This document shows positions 6,169 through 13,311 of a DNA stretch of 13,869 nt, in pieces; within the stretch, counting starts at the first letter, position 1; the number at the start of each line of letters is the position of its first letter. The notes under the pieces were generated by a model that saw nothing but the letters and a program-made list of their open reading frames with translations, made no database searches and had not been told where the DNA came from. The position numbers and the translations under genes are program-made. Source of the DNA: an uncultured Oscillospiraceae bacterium (GTDB lineage Bacteria > Bacillota > Clostridia > Oscillospirales > Oscillospiraceae); NCBI GenBank assembly GCA_910585735.1, contig CAJUEU010000045.1, positions 1 to 13,869 on the forward strand, read 5' to 3'.

Positions 6169-7743
6169 TTAGAAGAATCCGACCCAGGCGCCGATGATAC
6201 CAATGACCATCAGGCTCATAACCACCACTGTCACATTGGGCTGCTTCTTCTTCATCAGCCCGGCCAGGCCAAACACCGCGCCCAGAGACAGGATCTCGGG
6301 CATGATGGAGTCCAGGACCTCCTGGATCACGATGACCGAGTCACCGATGGTGAAGGACAGAGCGGTCCGGATGCCCACCAGAGAAGCCGTCATGGCGCCG
6401 ATCATGGTCATGCCCATGATGGAGCAGCACAGGGCCACCTTGTCCATCACACCGGAGGCATACAGCTTGCCGATGGCGTTGCTGCCCAGCTCATAGGTTT
6501 TCATCAGGCCGAAGTAGTGGATGAGCACATTGGGGATATTGAAGAGAATGAGGAACATAAACGGAGCAAAGATGTTCCCGGTCAATCCCATCTGGCAGGC
6601 GATGGAGGCACACACGATCCGGTAGCTGCCCCAGAAGATGGCGTCGCCGATGCCGGCCACAGGCCCCATCAGGGCCACCTTCACGGCGCTGATGGCCTCG
6701 CCGTTGACGCCCTCGCCCTTGGCCTTCTGCTCCTCCATGGCGCAGGCGATACCGGTGATCAGGGTCACACAGGTGGGGGTGGTGTTGAAGAACTCGGTGT
6801 GGCGGTTGAGGGCTTCCTTCACATCTGCCGGATCGCTGTAGAGCTTCTCAATGGCGGGGATCATGGAGTAAGCAAAGCCGGCGCCCTGGAAACGCTCGTA
6901 GCCAAAGTCGGCCTCCAGCTGGTAGGACCGCCAATAGATCTTGTTCAGGGTCTTCTTGTCCAGCAGGCGGTTCTCGCTGCCGGGCGCGGCCACCTCCATC
7001 TCTTCCTCCTCGCCGTTGTCGCCGGACTTGCCGAAGAAGAAAGCGATCAGGGCAAAGGCGGCGGCGATGACGGCCACGCCCACGTTATCCACGCCGATGT
7101 ATACCGAGAACACAAAGCCGATGAAGAAGAAGGCGATGGTCTCCTTGCTCATACACAGGTTCAGCAGCATGCCGAAGCCCAGGGCGGGGATGATAGTGGT
7201 AGCTGCCTGAAGGCCGGAGATAATAGCTTCCGGAGCAGCATTGACCAGGCTTTCCACGGCGGAAGACCCCAGAGACAAAGCCAGGAAATAGACAATTCCG
7301 TTGACGATCCACTGATAGCACCAAATGAGGTAGTGCCACAGCTCAAACTTCCGGCAGTCGCCCTTCTCAGCCTGAGACAGGCCGACACGGCACAGGGCCT
7401 GCTTCACAGGGGTCAGAGCCTGGCCTACCAGAGTGAAGAGCAGGCTGCAGGGAATAGCCAGCGTAACGGCCATTTCCGGACCCTGACCGGTGGAGATGGC
7501 GTAGGCGGTGCCCAGGATAGCTGCCACGGCCATATTCACCGAGGTAGAAATACCAATGACCATGACGCCCATGTAAGCCAGCTCCAGCGTTGCGCCAATG
7601 ATGGTGCCCTGGACCACGTCGCCCATGATAAGACCCACCAGAGGACCCAGCACGATGGGCCGGTTGGTTAGGGCCTGACCAGTCATGCTGTTCAGACTGG
7701 CCACGATACTGCCCAAAAATGCCACCAGGAAAAATTGGATCAT
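6169..7743 (-). CDS. PTS mannose-family EIIC-EIID fusion protein
   Basis: A 524-residue fused membrane subunit. Residues 1-238 are an EIIC domain: MIQFFLVAFLGSIVASLNSM, then TNRPIVLGPLVGLIMGD and GATLELAYMGVMVIG, with several TM helices. A charged linker (about 239-258, GKSGDNGEEEEMEV) leads into a complete EIID domain (about 259-524) that starts LLDKKTLNKIYWRSYQLEAD and carries the family block HTEFFNTTP, ALMGPVAGIGDAIFWGSYR (358-376) and FNIPNV. EIIC and EIID form the sugar channel and are normally separate genes. Here they are one uninterrupted frame with no sign of frameshift. GAGAGGG precedes the ATG. It lies 21 bases after the EIIA stop in the operon. Confidence 0.93.
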   Translation of the reverse strand: MIQFFLVAFLGSIVASLNSMTGQALTNRPIVLGPLVGLIMGDVVQGTIIGATLELAYMGVMVIGISTSVNMAVAAILGTAYAISTGQGPEMAVTLAIPCSLLFTLVGQALTPVKQALCRVGLSQAEKGDCRKFELWHYLIWCYQWIVNGIVYFLALSLGSSAVESLVNAAPEAIISGLQAATTIIPALGFGMLLNLCMSKETIAFFFIGFVFSVYIGVDNVGVAVIAAAFALIAFFFGKSGDNGEEEEMEVAAPGSENRLLDKKTLNKIYWRSYQLEADFGYERFQGAGFAYSMIPAIEKLYSDPADVKEALNRHTEFFNTTPTCVTLITGIACAMEEQKAKGEGVNGEAISAVKVALMGPVAGIGDAIFWGSYRIVCASIACQMGLTGNIFAPFMFLILFNIPNVLIHYFGLMKTYELGSNAIGKLYASGVMDKVALCCSIMGMTMIGAMTASLVGIRTALSFTIGDSVIVIQEVLDSIMPEILSLGAVFGLAGLMKKKQPNVTVVVMSLMVIGIIGAWVGFF

Positions 7744-7764
7744 GACTTTTACCCTCTCTCTTTA

Positions 7765-8139
7765 TTAGATTTTTTCAAAAACCATCTGTTCCCTGGCCTG
7801 CTTAACACAGCTTCTCAGCCGTGCTTCCGGATCGGCTTCCGCGTCGGTTTCCAGCAGTGCCAGCGCAAACGGAAGGTTGACCCCTGCAGCCAGATACAGC
7901 CGCTTGTCTCCCTTATACCGCATCAGCGCTTGATTGACGCTTCCGCTCAGCAGGTCCGTGAGAACAATGATATTTTGACTTTGGATAGTCTGGAGTGTTT
8001 TCTCCAGCTCGGTCTCAAAATTATCGCTGTCGATATAGGCATTGATGACCGCGATCTTTTGCTTCTTTCCCGAGAGCACCTCGACCGCGTCCCGCAGACC
8101 GGATGCCATATAGCTGTGTGTGGCGATCAAATATTCCAT
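7765..8139 (-). CDS. PTS mannose-family EIIA subunit (first copy)
   Basis: A 124-residue EIIA protein beginning MEYLIATHSYMASGLRDAVE, with H8 as the phosphorylation site. The canonical DLLSGSVNQAL loop and the C-terminal LYLAAGVNLPFALALLE match the mannose-family pattern. The frame is also open from a TTG at 8145, which sits 8 bases after GAGGGG and adds two residues. ATG 8139 is preferred because the family begins there, though its RBS spacing is long. The RBS overlaps the TGA of the SIS gene, coupling the two. This copy keeps the standard GS loop and is probably the main phosphate donor to the EIIB encoded downstream. Confidence 0.9.
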   Translation of the reverse strand: MEYLIATHSYMASGLRDAVEVLSGKKQKIAVINAYIDSDNFETELEKTLQTIQSQNIIVLTDLLSGSVNQALMRYKGDKRLYLAAGVNLPFALALLETDAEADPEARLRSCVKQAREQMVFEKI

Positions 8140-8157
8140 AATCAAATATTCTTCCCC

Positions 8158-9249
8158 TCAGGCATCTCTTTTAGGCGTTTTAATCTCGACCACCTTGGAA
8201 AACTCCCGGTAGAGCGGGTGGATCCCGGGCAGGGTCTGAAGGGTCTCGCTGGCATATTCGGCCAGCAGGGGACACACCGCCAGATAGGCCAGAGGCTGGA
8301 CCTCCTCGGCCAGGTGGGTCTTGGCCCGGATCACGTCGTCGCCCTCCATATCGCTGTCGGTGATCAGGTAAGCCCGGTCGGTCACCTTTTTGCAGGCCTC
8401 CCAGACTGCGTGGATACGCGGACTGGCGGCGTTATTGGAGTCAATGACAAAGACGGTGTAGTTCGGTGTAATGGGGAACACCGGCCCGTGGAGGAACTCC
8501 TCGGTCTCATAGGCGGTGGCGTGGATGTGGATGGTCTCCCCGATCTTCAGTGCCCCCTCCGTGGCGGTACCCATGTTGCTGCCCGCCGACACGATCCAGA
8601 CATTGTCCATAGACAGCAGCTGCTTCTGATGCTTTTCAATGAAGGTAAGGGCGGAGGCTTGGAGCTCCTTGTGGGCGGTCATGCTCTTGGCCATCTCCCC
8701 TCTCCAGAAATCATAGCCGCTTTCATCGATCAAGCCCTGCTTTTTGGCGGCCTCCAAAGCGAACACCATGAAATAGAGGGCCAGAGAAACGACCCCCTTG
8801 GTCACGTAGCCCACCTTCTCGATGCCTACGCCCCACTCCAGACCCACATCGCTCATCTCGGTCAGGTCGGAGTTCAGATTGCCTACCAGGCTGATGACAG
8901 GCAGACCTTTGTCTTTGATCTTCTGAGCGGCCTCAATGGCGTTGGTGCTCCGGCCGGACTGGGAGCAGACCACAATAAAGTCATTCTCGTCAAACTCTTC
9001 AAAATACGAGAAGGCAAAGGGCGAGACCACCTTTACTTCCTTTTTCAGCAGCTTGTGCATGAAAGGCCTGGCACAGACGGAGCCGTTGTTGGAAGAACCG
9101 CTGGCCACCACGACCACGCGCCTGTAGTCCTTCTTCACGTACTCCTCCACCAGCCGTTCGGTGAGCGCCGGGCCCATGGCCAGGTTCTTTTCCACACAGG
9201 CCGGTGTCTCCACAACATAGTCCTTCATTGTGAGCTTTTTTTCTTCCAT
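8158..9249 (-). CDS. Two-SIS-domain sugar-phosphate isomerase/deglycase, GlmS/FrlB-like
   Basis: A 363-residue cytoplasmic enzyme with two SIS domains (about 25-170 and 205-335), like the GlmS isomerase half but without the glutaminase half. Visible motifs are the sugar-phosphate binding ASGSSNNG (49-56) and CSQSGRSTNAIEA (95-107), and TEEFLHGP (249-256), equivalent to GlmS ELKHGP and FrlB EFRHGP. It is the first gene of the operon, with AGGAGGG 7 bases before the ATG. Family members include fructoselysine/glucoselysine-6-phosphate deglycases and amino-sugar-phosphate isomerases or deaminases. Lying beside a PTS that delivers the substrate as 6-phosphate, and beside GntR/HutC regulators, it is most like a deglycase. 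An AgaS-type amino-sugar deaminase is the alternative. Confidence 0.87.
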   Translation of the reverse strand: MEEKKLTMKDYVVETPACVEKNLAMGPALTERLVEEYVKKDYRRVVVVASGSSNNGSVCARPFMHKLLKKEVKVVSPFAFSYFEEFDENDFIVVCSQSGRSTNAIEAAQKIKDKGLPVISLVGNLNSDLTEMSDVGLEWGVGIEKVGYVTKGVVSLALYFMVFALEAAKKQGLIDESGYDFWRGEMAKSMTAHKELQASALTFIEKHQKQLLSMDNVWIVSAGSNMGTATEGALKIGETIHIHATAYETEEFLHGPVFPITPNYTVFVIDSNNAASPRIHAVWEACKKVTDRAYLITDSDMEGDDVIRAKTHLAEEVQPLAYLAVCPLLAEYASETLQTLPGIHPLYREFSKVVEIKTPKRDA

Positions 9250-9383
9250 GCGATCGCCCTCCTAAATAATTTTTTGTAAAAAAGCGCAGCATTTGGCTGG
9301 TTACTTATGGAGGCTCCCAAGCCCTTCTGCTACCTCGATTTCCGGCAAATTGAATCATTTCATATAATCCAATTTACAAAAAT

Positions 9384-9412
9384 ACTATACCAGTTCATAT
9401 AGACGATGTCAA
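9384..9412 (-). promoter_or_regulatory. Strong sigma-A promoter of the PTS operon
   Basis: On the minus strand TTGACA (9412-9407, 6/6) and TATAGT (9389-9384, 5/6) are separated by 17 bases. Transcription would begin near 9377, giving a leader of about 128 bases to the SIS start codon. The spacer holds the inverted pair CTATA/TATAG (overlapping the -10), where a GntR-type repressor could bind; this operator is only a suggestion. Confidence 0.85.
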
Positions 9413-9427
9413 TATATTCTTTCGATT

Positions 9428-9449
9428 TTCGACAAAATTTTTTGTCGAA
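9428..9449. promoter_or_regulatory. 22-bp palindrome of two inverted Spo0A-box matches
   Basis: TTCGACAAAA (9428-9437) and TTTTGTCGAA (9440-9449) are perfect inverted halves around TT. Each half contains TGTCGAA, matching the Spo0A box TGNCGAA. The centre lies about 61 bases upstream of the predicted start of the PTS operon, an activator-like position. Binding of Spo0A is inferred; another dimeric regulator could own the site. Confidence 0.55.
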
Positions 9450-9600
9450 TTGTGCAAAGATATGCCCAAGCTAAAGAAGTGCACCTCTTACGGCGCCCCG
9501 CCGCCTACGATTGTCTGCTGTATAGGCAGGTCAAAATCATAGATACCTTGCCGGTAATGGTCTACACCTTGCCTGCCTTGCTTTCTCTCTGCTCTATCCC

Positions 9601-9765
9601 TCAAAATTTGATACGCCTAAACAAAGAAAAGGGGCGTTCGCAAAAATGTGTCTGAACTGATAACTCTTCTCTGTTAGAGTAATATGCCCCGCTATCAGCA
9701 TTATAAAGCACCGTGGTATCATTAACCGCTTTCTTAATTATACTGTCTTTAAATTTCCACTTCAT
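9601..9765 (-). CDS. Small 54-residue protein, possibly truncated PqqD-like
   Basis: An ATG at 9765 sits 5 bases after AGGAGG, which itself overlaps the TAG stop of the upstream ABC gene. This strong, coupled translation start supports a real gene. The product begins MKWKFKDSIIKKAVNDTTVL, continues YNADSGAYYSNREE and ends CERPFSLFRRIKF at a TGA. The pattern TTVLYNADSGAYYSN resembles the first beta-hairpin of PqqD-like RiPP-recognition domains (hhhLD..tG.Yy.LN), but the rest of that domain is absent. It could be a truncated PqqD-like gene, a small accessory protein of the ABC transporter or, less likely, a peptide precursor. It has no signal peptide or TM segment. The existence call is good, the function open. 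Confidence 0.6.
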   Translation of the reverse strand: MKWKFKDSIIKKAVNDTTVLYNADSGAYYSNREELSVQTHFCERPFSLFRRIKF

Positions 9766-9774
9766 AGTATCCTC

Positions 9775-11532
9775 CTAATCTATATGTGCAACATACCACT
9801 TCGCTTGCTCATTGTAAAAATGTTGATACTCCGTGCAGGTGTTCAGCAGATCCTGATGGGTCCCCACCCCTTTTATCATTCCGCCTTTCATAAAGACGAC
9901 CTTATCTGCAAGGGGGCACAGGCCCACCCGATGGGATACAATGACTGCGGTTTTGTCCACCGTAATATCCATAAAGTGCTTTAGAATGTCATACTCCGCA
10001 TTTGGGTCCAGCGCGCTTGTCGGCTCATCGAGAAAAATGATCTCACAATTTTTGCAGAGAGTCCCGGCGATTGCAAGGCGCTGCCACTGGCCTCCGGACA
10101 ACTCCTCTCCTCCAAACTCACGGCCCAGCCATGCCTCCAAATCCGATGGGGGCGTAAGCCCCGCCTCGATAAGCGCCTCCCGAATCTGTTTTTCGTTCCT
10201 GACGGTTTGCGGGGCTCTGATCCCCACATTGTCCCGAATCGAAAGGTGGTACGAGACATATTCCTGAGAAAGAGCTCCTATCACTTCTGACAGGGAATCT
10301 CTGGAAATCGTATCCAGATCATTCCCATCGTAATAGATCTTTCCCGCATCCGGAGTGTAAAGGCCAGTCAAAAGCTTCACCAGCGTGGACTTCCCGCTGC
10401 CGTTTTCCCCGACTACCACAACGCACTCCTCTACCGATATGGTAAGTTCATCAATCTGCAATGCCGGGGTTTCTGTATTGGGATAGGCGAAGCTAACATC
10501 CTTCACGTGGATCTCATGTGTCAATTCTGAGATGGAATGGCTGCGCTTTGGCTCCTCCTCCAAATCTAAGAACGCAAAAAAATCCCCCGCCTGCAACAGG
10601 TTTTCACCCAAAAATCCATGCAGAGAAAAAAGTATCTGTGTGCTGTTCTGCGCTGTCCGAAAGGCATAGACCCCCGCGCCGAATACCCCAACTGCGATAG
10701 CTCCATTCTTCACTAAGAGGAGAGAAAGCAGAATTCCGGCGATATATCCGGCCGTGATCAGCCCTTCACACCATGCCAGTCTTCTGCTGTCCTTTATTTT
10801 GAACGAGAGAGTTTCCTGGGCAGTCAGCTCCCTCTGCTCCTCCCAACGATTCCGGAAGTTTTCTCCAAAACCAAATACCCGTTGTTCCTTCTGAAATGCA
10901 GGGGAAGTAAAGAGGGAATAAAAATAGTTTCGTTTCCGAATATGGGGAGCCTGAAACCAGCGGAGCATATAAAACTCTTTCCCCGCAACGATTCGGGAAA
11001 TCAAATAGGGGACCACAGACAGAAGCATGACCGGAAGGTACCAGACGCTGTAAGCCATCATTGCCCACAGCAAGCCGACAACTGTAAACAATGACTCTGC
11101 CGCTGCCAGAAGATTGGTATATGCCTGGGTAACCGCCATCGCGTCAACACATTCCCGCGCCCTCACTACACAGTCATGCTTTTTCTCATCCTCAAAATCA
11201 ATATACGGCAGAGACGCTGCTTTTTCGGAAAGAAGCATCTGAAATTGATACTTGCACTTTTCCTCCACCCCTACATTCCAGCAAATATCCTGCACAAGAT
11301 TGAACACATGGCGCATGATTTGAATCAGTAAATAGCAGGTGGCCAGGAGCAAAACATGAGACAGTGTGTTTTCACACAACGTCTCAGCTTCCACCAAAAG
11401 CTCAGCCATCAGACGAACGCTGAAGGTGGCGCACAGTGCGTAAACAAGACTGCAAAGCGCACACACTGCTGCTGATATCGGTGCATACCTAAAAATGATT
11501 TTGAATACCTTGACGGCAGTTTTAGTTTTCAT
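9775..11532 (-). CDS. ABC exporter half-transporter (permease-ATPase), second of pair
   Basis: A 585-residue fused exporter half. The N-terminal membrane domain (about 1-320) has some six hydrophobic segments; the ATPase domain (about 340-580) has Walker A GENGSGKST (375-383), signature ELSGGQWQRL (477-486), Walker B FLDEP with its catalytic Glu, and switch His in VSHR. The start at 11532 (MKTKTAVKVFKI) is chosen because AGGTGG precedes it and it overlaps the end of the previous ABC gene by only 11 bases; the frame stays open to 11574. The two consecutive halves probably form a heterodimer exporting a peptide, lipid or drug. Both ATP sites look canonical here. The next gene is the small 54-residue protein. 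Confidence 0.9.
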   Translation of the reverse strand: MKTKTAVKVFKIIFRYAPISAAVCALCSLVYALCATFSVRLMAELLVEAETLCENTLSHVLLLATCYLLIQIMRHVFNLVQDICWNVGVEEKCKYQFQMLLSEKAASLPYIDFEDEKKHDCVVRARECVDAMAVTQAYTNLLAAAESLFTVVGLLWAMMAYSVWYLPVMLLSVVPYLISRIVAGKEFYMLRWFQAPHIRKRNYFYSLFTSPAFQKEQRVFGFGENFRNRWEEQRELTAQETLSFKIKDSRRLAWCEGLITAGYIAGILLSLLLVKNGAIAVGVFGAGVYAFRTAQNSTQILFSLHGFLGENLLQAGDFFAFLDLEEEPKRSHSISELTHEIHVKDVSFAYPNTETPALQIDELTISVEECVVVVGENGSGKSTLVKLLTGLYTPDAGKIYYDGNDLDTISRDSLSEVIGALSQEYVSYHLSIRDNVGIRAPQTVRNEKQIREALIEAGLTPPSDLEAWLGREFGGEELSGGQWQRLAIAGTLCKNCEIIFLDEPTSALDPNAEYDILKHFMDITVDKTAVIVSHRVGLCPLADKVVFMKGGMIKGVGTHQDLLNTCTEYQHFYNEQAKWYVAHID

Positions 11533-13288
11533 TGCCACCACCTGCCTCACGGTACCATGACGACTGCTTTTCAAACATTTCCCGATACAATCCGGTACTT
11601 TTCATTAGTTCGGAATGTGTCCCCCTCTGGATGATCTCACCGTCACAAAGCACCAGAATGCGGTCAGCAATCGACGCACTGGCAAGACGATGGGACACCA
11701 GCACAGCTCCTCTCCCATGAATGATTCCGGCAAAGCTCTGATACAACTGACTTTCGGCCACCGGGTCCATCGCCGCTGTGGGCTCATCCAGCAGGTAAAA
11801 CCATGCGTTAGACAGATAGGCCCTCGCGAGTGCCAGCCGCTGCCTTTGTCCACCGGACAGTTCAATGCCGCCCTCGTCCAAATGGCCCAGAGTTGTATCT
11901 ACACCCTTTGGCAACGAGCTCACAAATCTGTCCATTTCGGCATTTTTTAATGCTCCCTCGATTCTTTCTACATTATGGGAGCCTTGTATATCGCCCAAGC
12001 CAATGTTTTCCGCTATGGCGACACTGTAAGTCATAAAGTCCTGAAACACTGCCGAAAACAGTTGTTTCCCTCCGATCCGAGATACCCTATTGACAGCCAC
12101 GTCTCCCACAGTGACCGTGCCCTCCGTGGGTTCATATAGACCACAGATGAGCTTAATAATAGTGGACTTCCCCGATCCATTAGGGCCCACCAGCGAGATT
12201 GTCTCTCCGGGGGACAGGGTAAAACTAACATCACGCAAAACATAGTGCTCCGTTCCAGGGTATTTGAAGCTGACATGGGAGAATGCGATTTTCGGATATC
12301 CCTCCGCTATTTCCGTACCTTTACAGGCTTCTTTATAGTTAAATAATTCCTTCAGCGCCTTGACAATAAACCAATCCTTCCCCATAGATGACAAATAGTA
12401 GGAAAGCTCGGCTTGGTACTGTGTCAACAACGGATAGCTTCCCAGCAGAGTACAGAAGGTGCCCAGTTCCAGTGTCCCCTTCAGTCTTCCGGTAATCAAT
12501 GCAAACAGCAGCGACACTGTCCACACCATTGTTAAAAGGATATTGAGGAGATACCACCGTTCGGCTTTCAGATTGATCCCCACCCGCTCTCTCAACACCG
12601 AGTCAGCAAGAGCCTTTCGTATCTTTTTCACATATCCTGCCGATTGATTGATCTTTAAATCAAAAACCGGCCCCTTCTGCGTAAGTAGATTACCAATATA
12701 GGAAAGCTTTCTTTCCTGTGGCAGCTCCTTCCCATACAACCTGCCAAACTCCTTGTTGGAAACGATTCCAATCAGAATCTCAATCACCATAAGGACGCAA
12801 AGCGAGATTCCAAACACTGCAGAGAGCTTAAAGAACAGGAGTGACAAACCAAAGATTCGAACTGCCAGCGATATACAACTGATGAAGGTCTTGTATATCT
12901 GAGCCAGCGCCTGCGCCGGTTCCCGGGATACCCGTTCCATGACATCCGCTGCCGAGGCATCGTCAAAATACGCATAGTCCATGTGGTTCAGCTTATCAAT
13001 GATCTTCGGGCTGCAGTTTTTATTCAGCGTTTCGGTGAGAGAAAGACTTGCCACCCGCAGAAGATGCCCAAGCAAAACCGATGCAAGCAGAAGAACAGCC
13101 AGCATAATGAAAGATGCCCATATCTGATTTTCTTCTGCCCCTGTCACCGTGTTGATACATCGCTCGATTAAGATTGCCAGTAGCGGAGCGGACAGCGCCG
13201 ACAGTATGCTGAACGCCGCATAACGAATCGCGTTACGAAAGGCAAACTCACGCATTAACCTAAAGCACTGAATGATATTCCTTTGCAT
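11522..13288 (-). CDS. ABC exporter half-transporter (permease-ATPase), first of pair
   Basis: A 588-residue exporter half, starting MQRNIIQCFRLMREFAFRNA. ATG 13288 is preferred over the upstream frame start at 13333 because GGAGG lies 6 bases before it and the upstream start would overlap the TPR gene. Six hydrophobic segments fill about residues 15-310. The ATPase half has Walker A GPNGSGKST (368-376), Q-loop Q416, ELSGGQRQRL, Walker B YLLDEPTAA and switch His in VSHR. It begins 24 bases after the TPR gene stop and overlaps the next ABC gene by 11 bases, so the three are co-transcribed. The membrane domain resembles antibiotic/peptide exporters, but the cargo is not identifiable. Confidence 0.92.
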   Translation of the reverse strand: MQRNIIQCFRLMREFAFRNAIRYAAFSILSALSAPLLAILIERCINTVTGAEENQIWASFIMLAVLLLASVLLGHLLRVASLSLTETLNKNCSPKIIDKLNHMDYAYFDDASAADVMERVSREPAQALAQIYKTFISCISLAVRIFGLSLLFFKLSAVFGISLCVLMVIEILIGIVSNKEFGRLYGKELPQERKLSYIGNLLTQKGPVFDLKINQSAGYVKKIRKALADSVLRERVGINLKAERWYLLNILLTMVWTVSLLFALITGRLKGTLELGTFCTLLGSYPLLTQYQAELSYYLSSMGKDWFIVKALKELFNYKEACKGTEIAEGYPKIAFSHVSFKYPGTEHYVLRDVSFTLSPGETISLVGPNGSGKSTIIKLICGLYEPTEGTVTVGDVAVNRVSRIGGKQLFSAVFQDFMTYSVAIAENIGLGDIQGSHNVERIEGALKNAEMDRFVSSLPKGVDTTLGHLDEGGIELSGGQRQRLALARAYLSNAWFYLLDEPTAAMDPVAESQLYQSFAGIIHGRGAVLVSHRLASASIADRILVLCDGEIIQRGTHSELMKSTGLYREMFEKQSSWYREAGGGNEN

Positions 13289-13311
13289 TGTTTTCCTCCA
13301 AACGGAAAAGT

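Larger units (their letters stand above)
9250..9600. other. Intergenic region upstream of the PTS operon
   Basis: Between the SIS start codon and the small gene at 9601 there is a 5' leader of about 128 bases, the promoter at 9384-9412 and an inverted repeat at 9428-9449. From 9450 to 9600 there is no convincing gene or terminator. A frame on the minus strand from about 9616 to 9488 stays open for some 40 codons and ends GGGAP, but it has no start or RBS. No clear intrinsic terminator for the upstream ABC operon is seen. Confidence 0.6.

Noticed and set aside
6163..7671. A 502-codon open frame on the plus strand opposite the EIICD gene
   Set aside because: It is rich in His, Gly, Asp and Gln, as expected from the antisense of a GC-biased membrane gene. 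It has no RBS or family signal.
7735..9279. A 514-codon open frame on the plus strand opposite the EIIA and SIS genes
   Set aside because: It is the complement of two clearly recognisable genes and reads as low-complexity shadow protein with no domain.
9278..9299. A possible leader attenuator in the SIS 5' leader (CAGC/GCTG stem followed by six T on the minus strand)
   Set aside because: The stem is only 4 bp, too weak for an intrinsic terminator, and no competing structure was evident.
9488..9616. A minus-strand open frame ending YDFDLPIQQTIVGGGAP
   Set aside because: It has no start codon with RBS and I recognise no family. It may be a decayed gene remnant or chance.
9452..9655. A 67-codon plus-strand frame between the ABC and PTS operons
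   Set aside because: It has no RBS or recognisable motif, and overlaps antisense the better-supported small gene at 9601-9765.
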